A DNA stretch of 64,000 bases from CAISCU01 sp051861545 (lineage in GTDB: Bacteria > Bacteroidota > Bacteroidia > UKL13-3), in assembly GCA_051861545.1 (NCBI GenBank), contig JBIMKP010000016.1, forward strand, positions 1-64,000. Direction: 5' to 3'. Numbering within the stretch: position 1 is the stretch's first letter; every line of letters begins with the position of its first letter. Shown in pieces: positions 27,501 through 34,749 of the stretch. The translations under genes and the position numbers were made by a program. The notes beneath the pieces were generated by a model. That model was not told the origin of the DNA. It saw nothing but the letters and a program-made list of their open reading frames with translations, and did no database searches.

Positions 27501-27879
27501 TCAGAATGCAGTTTTCGAACAAAAGGATCCATTGTTAATTTACAAACTTGAATCTTTCAAATTATTTAATACCATGTTGTCTACCATCAACAAATCGGTA
27601 TTAGGTATGTTGTACAAAGGTTTTATTCCAATTGAAAATCCAAGTGAAGTTAAAAAAGCTGAAGAGCCTAAAAAGCAAGATTTAAGTAAACTTAAAACTT
27701 CAAGAACGGATGATTTAGCTGAATCAACTAAAAATAACCAACAAGCTGCACAAGCCAGTAATGAGGCACCTAAAGTACAACAAGTTAAAGGTGTGGTAAA
27801 AATTGGCAGAAACGACGCTTGTCCTTGTGGCAGTGGTAAGAAGTATAAATCTTGCCATGGCAAGGATGAAATTAATTAA
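24550..27879 (+). CDS. secA: preprotein translocase ATPase SecA
   Basis: SecA drives secretory proteins through SecYEG. The 1109-residue protein has Walker A ATGEGKT (from residue 198) and the DEVD box (about 304-308). It also has the preprotein cross-linking region, the second nucleotide fold (GRGTDIKLGEGV, QLRGRAGRQGDPGSS), and the helical wing and scaffold. A linker leads to a C-terminal zinc motif CPCGSGKKYKSCHG (C1091, C1093, C1102, H1103). It is about 200 residues longer than the E. coli protein. Most of the extra length lies in the first motor domain (about 325-480) and is normal for Bacteroidota. deoC follows after 4 bases. Confidence 0.98.
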   Translation: MIGNIFKSLTKIFGSKSDRDLKELYPIVEEIKIEFEKLSSLSDDQLRAKTAEFKKIIADSLSNIDQSISELKTQTQEEGLDLNVKDGLFKQIDKLEKERNEELEKTLNDILPQAFAVVKETARRLSENKQLVVTATEWDKTLSASIKPKKPVTIDGDKAIWSNSWDAAGIMITWNMVHYDVQLIGGMVLHKGRISEMATGEGKTLVSTLPSYLNALAGRGVHIVTVNDYLARRDCEWNAPLFEFHGLRVDCIDYHQPNSAARRNAYLADITYGTNNEFGFDYLRDNMASNLDELVQRKHHYAMVDEVDSVLIDDARTPLIISGPVPKGDDQQFYQLKPRIEKLVNAQKAYINTALTDAKKLIGAGSDKEGGFKLLQAYRGLPRNTAIIKFLSEQGTKQLLTKTENYYLQDQQKEMHKVDADLYFVIDEKINSVDLTEKGIELITSSGEDQNFFIIPDVGSAIAEIEKSSLSEEEKAKQKEHLMLDFTIKSERIHTINQLLKAYCMFERDVEYIIQEGKVKIVDEQTGRVLDGRRYSDGLHQAIEAKENVKVEAATQTYATVTLQNFFRMYHKLAGMTGTATTEAGEFWEIYKLDVVEIPTNRNISRKDEEDVIYKTKREKFNAVIDDVVKLTEAGRPVLVGTTSVEVSELLSRMLTMRKIKHNVLNAKQHQREAEIVAEAGQKSGVTIATNMAGRGTDIKLGEGVREVGGLAIIGTERHESRRVDRQLRGRAGRQGDPGSSKFYVSLEDDLMRLFGSERIASVMDKLGMKEGENIEHSMITKNIERAQKRVEQNNFGIRKRLLEYDDVMNSQREVIYSKRRNALYGDKLELDIQNMIADTCEEMVEVYRDQKNYKEFTFELMRIFAHTTEISEDDFMGKKHEQVVDLLFAELMSHYTKKVEDLGQFAFPVIKNVFETQGAQFENISVPITDGLHQMNIPVNLKKAYDSNGKEISKTFEKFSSLYIIDNEWKEHLREMDELKQSSQNAVFEQKDPLLIYKLESFKLFNTMLSTINKSVLGMLYKGFIPIENPSEVKKAEEPKKQDLSKLKTSRTDDLAESTKNNQQAAQASNEAPKVQQVKGVVKIGRNDACPCGSGKKYKSCHGKDEIN

Positions 27880-27883
27880 ACTT

Positions 27884-28555
27884 ATGAAAATTTCTGAACA
27901 AAATAAATTCATTGCTGAGCATATAGAACATACACTTCTAAAGCCTGATAGCACATTAGAGCAAATTACACAACTTTGTGAAGAAGCAATTTTATATGGT
28001 TTCACAGGTGTTTGTGTTGCGCCCTATTTTGTTCAACATGCAAAAAAGACATTAAAAAATAGTGAGATAAGTGTCATTACTGTTGTTGGATTTCCATTTG
28101 GTTACAATACAGTTTCTAGCAAAGTTGAAGAAACTAAAAAGGCAATAAATTCAGGAGCGCATGAAATTGACACAGTTATAAATATTGCTGCTCTTAAAAG
28201 CGGTGATATTGCAACGGTTCAAAATGATATTCAATCTGTTGTAACTGCTTGTCATTTGCAAAACAAAATCTGCAAAGTAATTATTGAAACCTGTTTTTTG
28301 AATGAAGAAGAAATAAAACTTGCATGCAAAATTTGTGCAGATTGTGAAGCTGATTACGTAAAAACATCAACAGGATACGGTACTGCTGGAGCTACTGTTG
28401 AAGCAGTAGCTTTAATGAGAAAAGTTTTACCTCCTAAAATAAAAATAAAGGCAGCTGGTGGAATAAAAACTAAAGCATTTGCTCAAGCTTTAATCGAAGC
28501 TGGGGCCAATAGATTAGGTTGTTCTGCAAGTATTTCAATCGTTAACGAAGCTTAA
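27884..28555 (+). CDS. deoC: deoxyribose-phosphate aldolase (DeoC)
   Basis: DeoC cleaves 2-deoxyribose 5-phosphate to acetaldehyde and glyceraldehyde 3-phosphate in deoxynucleoside catabolism. The 223-residue TIM barrel has D96 (EIDTVIN), the Schiff-base lysine K160 (ADYVKTSTGYG) and K189 (KIKAAGGIK). A frame open further upstream overlaps secA; the ATG at 27884, right after the secA stop, gives the normal family length. It is co-transcribed with secA and a SPOR-protein gene 4 bases downstream. Confidence 0.95.
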   Translation: MKISEQNKFIAEHIEHTLLKPDSTLEQITQLCEEAILYGFTGVCVAPYFVQHAKKTLKNSEISVITVVGFPFGYNTVSSKVEETKKAINSGAHEIDTVINIAALKSGDIATVQNDIQSVVTACHLQNKICKVIIETCFLNEEEIKLACKICADCEADYVKTSTGYGTAGATVEAVALMRKVLPPKIKIKAAGGIKTKAFAQALIEAGANRLGCSASISIVNEA

Positions 28556-28559
28556 ATCT

Positions 28560-28946
28560 ATGAAAGGATTATTGGTTATTATTTGTATGTTTTTATCTCA
28601 GATAATATTTGCTCAAAAAAGCAGTGTTATTATTCAAAGAGATGTCAACTTAGACAGTTTAATCATTAAAAATGTTGAATTAAATAAAACCCAAAATTCA
28701 ATGGATGGATTTCGTATCCAATTGTTTTCTGGTGTTGAACGGAATAATGCAAATGCTTTAAAAGCAAAATTCTTAAAGCAGTTCCCCAATTATGCTGTTT
28801 ATTTAATTTACCAACAGCCTTACTTTAAACTTAGAGCTGGCGATTTTAGAAATAAATTAGAGGCTCAATGGCTCTTCAACCAATTACAAGAAGATTATGG
28901 GGAAGTGCTTATAGTTCCAGATAAAATCAACTATACAAAACAATAA
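28560..28946 (+). CDS. SPOR-domain secreted protein
   Basis: The 128-residue protein has a signal peptide (about 1-18, ending IIFAQ) and a C-terminal SPOR-like domain at about 48-120 (MDGFRIQLFSGVERNNA, KLRAGDFRNKLEAQWLFNQL). SPOR domains bind denuded peptidoglycan glycan strands at division sites. It lies 4 bases after deoC and 6 bases before the FAH gene, in the same apparent operon. Confidence 0.88.
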   Translation: MKGLLVIICMFLSQIIFAQKSSVIIQRDVNLDSLIIKNVELNKTQNSMDGFRIQLFSGVERNNANALKAKFLKQFPNYAVYLIYQQPYFKLRAGDFRNKLEAQWLFNQLQEDYGEVLIVPDKINYTKQ

Positions 28947-28952
28947 ACTAAA

Positions 28953-29960
28953 ATGAAACTAGTTACTTATACTTATCAAAATAAAATGGATGCTGGAATT
29001 TACCATAATGGTAAAATCTGGCCTTTTACTAGTATTTCAAATGAACTTCCTAATAGCATTTTGGAATTAGTGAAAGCTGGTGAAGAAAAAATGAATTTGG
29101 CTAAATCTTATAGCACACAATTGATTGAAGGAAGTTTAAATCTTCCTTTTATTAATGAAGCAGATGTAAAATTAGAAGCACCAGTTCCAAATCCAACTTC
29201 ATGCCGCGATGGATATGCTTTTCGTCAGCATGTTGCTGCTGCTAGAAGAAATAGAGGTGTTCCAATGATTCCAGAATTCGACCAATACCCGATTTTCTAT
29301 TTTACCAATCATAATGCTATTCAAGGCCCAGGTGAGATACTTTGTATGCCAGATCATTTTCAAAAATTAGATTTTGAATTAGAAGTAGCAATTGTTGTAG
29401 GTAAAAAAGGAAGAAACTTCACGGCAGCTGATGCCGATGAATACATTGCAGGTTATACCATTATGAATGATATGAGTGCAAGAACTCTTCAAATGGAAGA
29501 AATGTTACTCAACCTTGGTCCCGCAAAAGGAAAAGACTTTTCTACAGTTATTGGTCCTTACTTTGTAACTCCTGATGAATTAGAGAACTTCCTTGTTCCT
29601 GCTAAACCAAATCACGTTGGAAATAGCCACAACTTATCGATGAAATGCTGGGTAAACGGCGTATTAGTAAGTGAAGGAAATGTAAGTGATATGGATTGGA
29701 CCTTCGCAGAAATTCTAGAAAGATGCGCTTATGGAGTTGATGTTTATCCTGGTGATGTAATTGGCTCAGGTACTGTTGGAACGGGATGTTTCCTTGAGTT
29801 AAATGGTACAGGATTATTAAACGATAAAAGTTATCCTGTTCAATGGCTTAAAGATGGTGATGTAGTAGAAATGGAAATTACAGGTTTAGGTAGATTGCAT
29901 AATACCATCAAAAAAGTTGATACCGATTTTTCTATTCTTGCTCTGAAGAAACAAGCTTAA
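28953..29960 (+). CDS. fumarylacetoacetate hydrolase family protein
   Basis: The 335-residue protein has the FAH fold with metal ligands E142 and E144 (FELEVAIVVG) and D173 (IMNDMSAR), the phosphate-like loop SCRDGYAFRQH, and a C-terminal GDVIGSGTVGTGCFLE. Substrates in the family include fumarylacetoacetate and related acylpyruvates. The length and the RDGYAFRQHVAAARR segment resemble the fumarylacetoacetase-like group, but no other tyrosine-degradation gene is nearby, so the substrate is left open. It is the last gene of the secA-deoC-SPOR run, before a strong terminator. Confidence 0.9.
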   Translation: MKLVTYTYQNKMDAGIYHNGKIWPFTSISNELPNSILELVKAGEEKMNLAKSYSTQLIEGSLNLPFINEADVKLEAPVPNPTSCRDGYAFRQHVAAARRNRGVPMIPEFDQYPIFYFTNHNAIQGPGEILCMPDHFQKLDFELEVAIVVGKKGRNFTAADADEYIAGYTIMNDMSARTLQMEEMLLNLGPAKGKDFSTVIGPYFVTPDELENFLVPAKPNHVGNSHNLSMKCWVNGVLVSEGNVSDMDWTFAEILERCAYGVDVYPGDVIGSGTVGTGCFLELNGTGLLNDKSYPVQWLKDGDVVEMEITGLGRLHNTIKKVDTDFSILALKKQA

Positions 29961-29964
29961 ATAC

Positions 29965-29992
29965 AAAATCCCCTTCCGAGGGGATTTTTTTT
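29965..29992 (+). terminator. intrinsic terminator of the secA–FAH operon
   Basis: AATCCCC / GGGGATT stem with a short TTCCGA loop and a T8 run, starting 5 bases after the FAH stop. Confidence 0.92.
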
Positions 29993-30049
29993 GCCTAAAA
30001 ACTGACAAACAATAGTTAATTCTTTTTAGATAATTCGTAATTTGCTCAC

Positions 30050-30508
30050 ATGATTAGTTTTCATTTACATCTTTTAGAACAAACCAGAAATAATTTTTTA
30101 AATCTTATTGATGGTTTAAGCATTGAGCAATTGAATAAAATTCCTGATGGTTATAAAAACAATATCATTTGGAACTTTGGTCATGTAGTGGTAACGCAAC
30201 AAATCTTGTGTTATAAACTATCAAATCTTCCAATGTATTTAAATAATGAAATTATTGATAAATATAGAAAAGGAAGTGCTCCATCTAGCAATGTTTCTTC
30301 TGATGAAATTAGTGTTTTAAAGAAGGCAGCACTCGATTTAGTTGAGCAAACAAAACTTGATTATATTGAAGGTAAATTCAAAAACTTTGAAAAATATCCA
30401 ACAAGTTATGGAATTGAACTTACACATATTGAAGAAGCTGTAAGTTTTAACAATACCCACGAAGGCTTACATTTTGGTATTGCTATGTCTTTGAAAAAAC
30501 TAGTTTAA
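30050..30508 (+). CDS. DinB-like family protein
   Basis: The 152-residue four-helix-bundle protein has the DinB/YfiT-type histidines H45 (WNFGHVVVTQQ), H137 and H141 (NNTHEGLHFG), expected to bind a divalent metal. The family includes thiol-S-transferases and stress-induced hydrolases; the substrate is unknown. The following membrane-protein frame opens directly at its stop codon. Confidence 0.88.
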   Translation: MISFHLHLLEQTRNNFLNLIDGLSIEQLNKIPDGYKNNIIWNFGHVVVTQQILCYKLSNLPMYLNNEIIDKYRKGSAPSSNVSSDEISVLKKAALDLVEQTKLDYIEGKFKNFEKYPTSYGIELTHIEEAVSFNNTHEGLHFGIAMSLKKLV

Positions 30509-30565
30509 TCACAACGTACTATCCTTCATTCTAAACAAATAATACTTGCTATTCTCTACTGCTTT

Positions 30566-31150
30566 TTGCTAAGGGAAATCCATGAGCAAGCACATCAACT
30601 AGCGGCTTACTTTTTAACTGGCGAATGGCCTTATAGAGATGTTTTTAAGCAATTCTTTGTCAATTATCCAGATGCGCAAACCCATGCGCTTATTTTATTA
30701 GCAGGTCCATTACTTCATTTGTTAATTGGATTCTATTATTTAATTAACTCAAATTCAAAACAGGTTTCATTAATAGCCATTTCAATTTTACCTTTAAGTC
30801 GAATTTTAGCCTATGTTTCTGGTGGTGGTGATGAATTAAATGCTTTCAAATTATTATCACCCAAAAATGCAATGATTCTTGGTGCTTTATTCGTTTTGGT
30901 TTTTAATGCAATTATTATCTTCAAACTTATTCAAAATAGAAAAGTACAAAAGGAACGAATTCAAATTGTACTGCTTATAATTTCATTTAGCATATTAGAA
31001 AGATTTGGCTTGAGCATTTTAAATTCAATCAACAAAATGATTCCAACCCAAACATTACTAGGAACACCAATGTTAATCTGGTATTGGATGATTTTATTAA
31101 TTATATTGATTGGAATTAATCACTTATATGTTCAAAAAAAGGTCGGATAA
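30566..31150 (+). CDS. multi-pass membrane protein with HExxH, site-2-protease-like; start uncertain
   Basis: The first standard start codon in this frame is TTG at 30566, giving 194 residues that begin LREIHEQAHQ. The HExxH motif then falls at residues 5-9. The frame is open 57 bases further left to the DinB stop and encodes a hydrophobic helix (ILHSKQIILAILYCFLL). In M50-type proteases such a helix carries HExxH at its end. Further features are HALILLAGPLLHLLIGFYYL (about 40-60) and three more helices (about 67-85, 99-116, 130-150, 164-186). The hydrophobic glycine-proline segment fits the family. Function and start are inferred. It overlaps the methyltransferase gene by 23 bases. Confidence 0.65.
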   Translation: MLREIHEQAHQLAAYFLTGEWPYRDVFKQFFVNYPDAQTHALILLAGPLLHLLIGFYYLINSNSKQVSLIAISILPLSRILAYVSGGGDELNAFKLLSPKNAMILGALFVLVFNAIIIFKLIQNRKVQKERIQIVLLIISFSILERFGLSILNSINKMIPTQTLLGTPMLIWYWMILLIILIGINHLYVQKKVG

Positions 31151-31820
31151 AAAGGAATTATTGGATGCGGATTTTATTCCTAAAAAAGATTTGTTTCAAA
31201 ACCTATCCGAGCTTAATACTATTAATACTTTATTAGGCGGACATGCTGTTAGTGTAAAAGCTTTTAAGGCATTTGCTATACAAGCTAATCAAAAAATTAG
31301 AATTATTGATATTGGTTGTGGAGGAGGGGATAACCTTAGAACTATAGCCGAATATGGTAGGAGGAAGAATTTAAATTTAGAACTGATTGGAATTGATTTA
31401 AAGCCAGAATGTCTAGAATACGCTAAAGATAAATGTTCAAATTATCCTGAAATTTCATTCATACAAAGTGATTACCGAGATTTAATTCAAACAGGAATGG
31501 AGTTTGATATTGCTTTTGCTTGTTTATTCAATCATCACCTAAGTAATGAAGAAAATGAAATGTTTTTTGATTGGTGTTATAAGCATAGTAAACTCGGATT
31601 TTTTATCAACGATTTACACAGAAATCCATTTGCACATTATAGCATAAAGTGGCTAACAATATTGTTTTCAAAATCATACTTAGTAAAAAACGATGCGCCT
31701 TTATCTGTTTTGCGTGGATTTAAAAAAGCAGAACTACATGCTCTTCTCGATAAAAATAAAATTCCTGCCACAACACAATGGGCTTGGGCATTTAGGTATA
31801 TAGTAATCTGCAAAAAATAA
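31128..31820 (+). CDS. SAM-dependent methyltransferase
   Basis: The 230-residue class I methyltransferase has the SAM motif IIDIGCGGGDNLR (DIGCGGG at 61-67), the acidic loop LIGIDLKPE and IQSDYRDL. The late segment NDLHRNPFAHYSIKWL, with LVKNDAPLSVLRGF, is typical of the group found next to FAD oxidoreductases in Bacteroidota. ATG at 31128 (MFKKRSDK) is preferred to one six codons upstream. It lies directly before the FAD gene (1-base gap) and overlaps the membrane protein upstream, so the three are coupled. From memory, relatives sit with a type III polyketide synthase; none is present here. Confidence 0.88.
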   Translation: MFKKRSDKKELLDADFIPKKDLFQNLSELNTINTLLGGHAVSVKAFKAFAIQANQKIRIIDIGCGGGDNLRTIAEYGRRKNLNLELIGIDLKPECLEYAKDKCSNYPEISFIQSDYRDLIQTGMEFDIAFACLFNHHLSNEENEMFFDWCYKHSKLGFFINDLHRNPFAHYSIKWLTILFSKSYLVKNDAPLSVLRGFKKAELHALLDKNKIPATTQWAWAFRYIVICKK

Positions 31821-31821
31821 A

Positions 31822-32961
31822 ATGAGTACAGAAACATTATACGATTGTGCAATTGTTGGCGGTGGTTTAGGAGGATTGTGCCTTTCTATTCAATTAGCTA
31901 AAAACGGATTTAAAGTAATTGTATTTGAAAAAGAAACTTATCCCTTTCACAAAGTATGTGGTGAATATATTAGCCTTGAAAGTAAAAGTTTTCTATCATC
32001 TTGTGGTATTTTTATTGAGGAACTAAAATTACCTATCATAAAAAAACTTCAAATTAGTGCACCATCTGGTTATGTCATTCAAGCAGATTTAGGTCTTGGT
32101 GGTTTTGGAATTAGCAGATTTACACTCGATCAATTATTGGTTAATGAAGCAAAAAAATTAGGTGTAATTATTCAAGAAGCTACGAAAGTAAATCGAATTG
32201 AGTTTACAAGTCCTTTATATGAAATTCACACCGATAAAGGAATGTATAGTGCTAGGTTAACAGCTGGTTCTTTTGGCAAAAGAAGTAATATCGATTTACA
32301 ACTTAAAAGAAAATTTATAGCTAAAAAGTATAAAGATGCTCAAAACTATATTGGCATTAAATACCATATCAAAATTGATTTTCCTGTAGACCAAATTTCA
32401 TTACATAATTTTAAAGATGGCTATTGTGGTATCTCAAAAGTAGATGATGACAGGTATTGTTTGTGTTACCTTACTAATTCAAAAAACCTGAAAGAAAACA
32501 ATTCATCCATTAAAGAAATGGAGAAAAATGTTTTAATGAAAAACCCATTTTTGAAAGAAATTTTTGAAAAAGCTGAATTCTTATACAAAGAACCATTGAG
32601 TATTTCTCAGATTCACTTCGAAGAAAAAGAGCAGGTAGTAAATGGTATTTATATGGTGGGTGATGCTGCTGGAATTATTACTCCGCTTTGTGGAAATGGA
32701 ATGAGTATGGCTATGCATGCATCCAAGATTTTCTCAGGATTAGCAACTCAATTTTTAGATGGCAAAATTAGTAAACAACAACTTGATACTTTATACACTA
32801 AAACCTGGCGAAAAGAATTTGCTAAACGCGTTTGGTTTGGCCGACAATTTCAAAAACTATTTGGTGACCCAAGCATCACAGAAACTGTTTTTAAGATACT
32901 AAAATGGAATCCGGCATTGCTAAAAGTTCTGATAAGATTAACTCATGGAAAAGAGTTTTAA
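31822..32961 (+). CDS. FAD-dependent oxidoreductase, geranylgeranyl-reductase/PHBH type
   Basis: The 379-residue flavoprotein has an N-terminal Rossmann FAD motif (CAIVGGGLGGLCLSIQLAKNG) with E at the strand end (VIVFEKE), KVCGEYIS in the second block, and the C-terminal FAD loop MVGDAAGIITPLCGNGMSMAM. This places it with group A-like monooxygenases and geranylgeranyl reductases. The substrate is unknown. It is the last gene of a compact set with a methyltransferase and a membrane protease-like protein, suggesting modification of a lipid or polyketide-like compound (inference). A 479-bp gap with a MITE-like element follows. Confidence 0.88.
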   Translation: MSTETLYDCAIVGGGLGGLCLSIQLAKNGFKVIVFEKETYPFHKVCGEYISLESKSFLSSCGIFIEELKLPIIKKLQISAPSGYVIQADLGLGGFGISRFTLDQLLVNEAKKLGVIIQEATKVNRIEFTSPLYEIHTDKGMYSARLTAGSFGKRSNIDLQLKRKFIAKKYKDAQNYIGIKYHIKIDFPVDQISLHNFKDGYCGISKVDDDRYCLCYLTNSKNLKENNSSIKEMEKNVLMKNPFLKEIFEKAEFLYKEPLSISQIHFEEKEQVVNGIYMVGDAAGIITPLCGNGMSMAMHASKIFSGLATQFLDGKISKQQLDTLYTKTWRKEFAKRVWFGRQFQKLFGDPSITETVFKILKWNPALLKVLIRLTHGKEF

Positions 32962-33091
32962 TTGGACTATTAATTACAAACGAATATCCCCATGTATACT
33001 AATAGCAATTAAATAAATATGATTTTAGTTTTAAAAAATATTTCTAAATCGCATTTAGGTTATACATTTCCCTATTTATGAAACTTAAGAC

Positions 33092-33238
33092 CCTGAAGGT
33101 GGTCTCATGTTTATAGAAAAATGATCAATATGAATTCCCCCCAAGTCTCAACAACGCGGACCAAAGGTCCGCGTTGTTGAGACTTGGGGGTGGTGGTTTA
33201 ATAAATTTTGACTTCTATAATCATGTCATCCCTTCAGG
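33092..33238. mobile_element. 147-bp MITE-like element with imperfect terminal repeats
   Basis: CCTGAAGG-N6-CATG (33092-33109) faces its inverse CATG-N5-CCTTCAGG (33222-33238). Between them lie the block TTTATAGAAAAATG and a perfect 25-bp hairpin. I recall similar CCTGAAGG / TTTATAGAAAA intergenic blocks in other Bacteroidota genomes. The element has no coding frame and fills the gap between two unrelated genes. The flanking parts of the 32962-33440 gap are plain AT-rich sequence. Confidence 0.55.
33138..33190. repeat. perfect 25-bp hairpin with 3-base loop
   Basis: Arms 33138-33162 and 33166-33190 are exact inverse complements around the loop AAA. They are GC-richer than anything nearby (arm core AACAACGCGGACC). 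There is no T run, so a simple terminator is unlikely. It is the central part of the MITE-like element. Confidence 0.9.
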
Positions 33239-33440
33239 ATTTTTAAGAGCTTACTTAAAATAGAGATTTTCGAATTCTAATTCTTTTTTTTGCTTTGTTT
33301 GATTTAATGAGTAATAATCCGCTATAAATGTATTTTTGGTAAAGAAGCGAATAATCGTATAGATTTATTAAAGCCGCACAATCCAATTGTAAAACATCTG
33401 GAATTAAAAACAATCCAAATCAATTCAGGTTAAATGAGGT

Positions 33441-34118
33441 ATGAAAACATATCTTATTGCAGGTGCATCAAAGGGAATTGGACTTTCAATTGCTGAAAAA
33501 TTAAAAGAAAATGGACATAAAGTTATCAATCTTAGTAGAACAGCATCATTGATAGCAGATGAAAATTATACAACAGATTTTTCATCAAGCCCGATAGACT
33601 TACCTGAAATAGATGGCGTTTTTGATGGTTTGATTTATTGTCCAGGAAGCATCAATTTAAAACCATTTAAAGCTTTTAAAGACGAAGATTTTTTGAAAGA
33701 TTTTCAAATCAATTTTTTGGGTGCAACAGCTTTTATAAGAAAATATTCAAAACAATTAAGTAATCCTGAAACGGCATCAATTCTATTGTTTAGTACGGTT
33801 GCAGTTCAAACAGGAATGAGTTTTCATAGCAGTATATCTGCAGCAAAAGGAGCTGTTGAAGGATTAACAAGAAGTCTAGCAGCAGAATTTGCGCCATCAA
33901 TTCGGGTGAATTGTATAGCACCATCTTTAACCAAAACGGAATTAGCTGAAAAACTGATTAATTCAGACGTGAAATTAAAAGCATCAGAAGATAGACATCC
34001 ATTGAAGAAAATTGGTGAACCAGAAGATTTAGCTCATATGGCAATTAGCATTTTGGAAAACAAATGGCTTACTGGACAAATTATTCATCTTGATGGAGGG
34101 ATGAGTGCTATTAGGTAA
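33441..34118 (+). CDS. SDR family protein lacking the catalytic tyrosine
   Basis: The 225-residue Rossmann protein has the NAD(P) motif AGASKGIG (7-14), a variant of the NNAG strand (YCPGS, 66-70), the active serine S118 (LFSTVAVQTG) and lysine K136. The tyrosine expected four residues before the lysine is Ile132 (HSSISAAKGAVEG). The C-terminal part is typical (NCIAPSLTKTEL, TGQIIHLDGGM). The fold is clear, but activity may differ from classical SDRs. The flavin reductase-like gene follows by 1 base. Confidence 0.85.
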   Translation: MKTYLIAGASKGIGLSIAEKLKENGHKVINLSRTASLIADENYTTDFSSSPIDLPEIDGVFDGLIYCPGSINLKPFKAFKDEDFLKDFQINFLGATAFIRKYSKQLSNPETASILLFSTVAVQTGMSFHSSISAAKGAVEGLTRSLAAEFAPSIRVNCIAPSLTKTELAEKLINSDVKLKASEDRHPLKKIGEPEDLAHMAISILENKWLTGQIIHLDGGMSAIR

Positions 34119-34119
34119 T

Positions 34120-34749
34120 ATGAAAACAATTTCGAAAACTGATTTAGAGCAAATGGAAAAACAAGCCAGAACTAATCTGGTAAATAGTCTTTCCGGTATT
34201 CAACCAGCCAATTTAATTGCTAGTAAAAGTTTAGCTGGTTTAAGTAATGTAGCAATATTCAATTCTGTGATGCATATTGGTGCCAATCCTGCTTTGATGG
34301 GATTTATTTTAAGACCCATTAGTGTACAAAGAGATACTTACCAAAACATTGTTGATACAGGTTATTTTAGCATCAATTCTGTTGATGAAAATTTTTATAA
34401 GAAGGCGCATCAAACCAGCGCCAGGTATGAGGTTTCGGAATTTGAAGCCTGTGGTTTAAGTGAATGGTATTCTGATAGTTTTCCTGTTCCTTATGTAGAA
34501 GAAAGTAAGTTGAAAATTGGTTTAAAATTGGAAAGTATTATTCCTATTCCATTGAATGATACTTTATTGATTATAGGAAGTGTTCAAGAAATTATAATAG
34601 ATGAAAATCATATCGCAAAGGATTCATCTATTTTACATCATAATATGAATAATGTGGGTGTTGTAGGATTAGATGTTTATCATTCGACAAACAAAATCGC
34701 ACAACTTAGTTATGCCAAACCAGGAAAGATGCCCGAAGAAATCAACTAA
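34120..34749 (+). CDS. flavin reductase-like FMN-binding protein
   Basis: The 209-residue protein matches the flavin-reductase-like split-barrel family: KSLAGLSNVAIFNSVMHIGANPALMGFIL, VQRDTYQNIVDTGYFSINS, and the acidic FEACGLSEW. A C-terminal NVGVVGLDVYHS carries the family glycine run. It probably binds FMN and could be an NAD(P)H:flavin reductase or an oxygen-stress protein. The start at 34120 (MKTISKTDLEQ) follows the SDR stop by 1 base, so the two are co-expressed. Its stop overlaps the convergent barrel gene by 4 bases. Confidence 0.85.
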   Translation: MKTISKTDLEQMEKQARTNLVNSLSGIQPANLIASKSLAGLSNVAIFNSVMHIGANPALMGFILRPISVQRDTYQNIVDTGYFSINSVDENFYKKAHQTSARYEVSEFEACGLSEWYSDSFPVPYVEESKLKIGLKLESIIPIPLNDTLLIIGSVQEIIIDENHIAKDSSILHHNMNNVGVVGLDVYHSTNKIAQLSYAKPGKMPEEIN

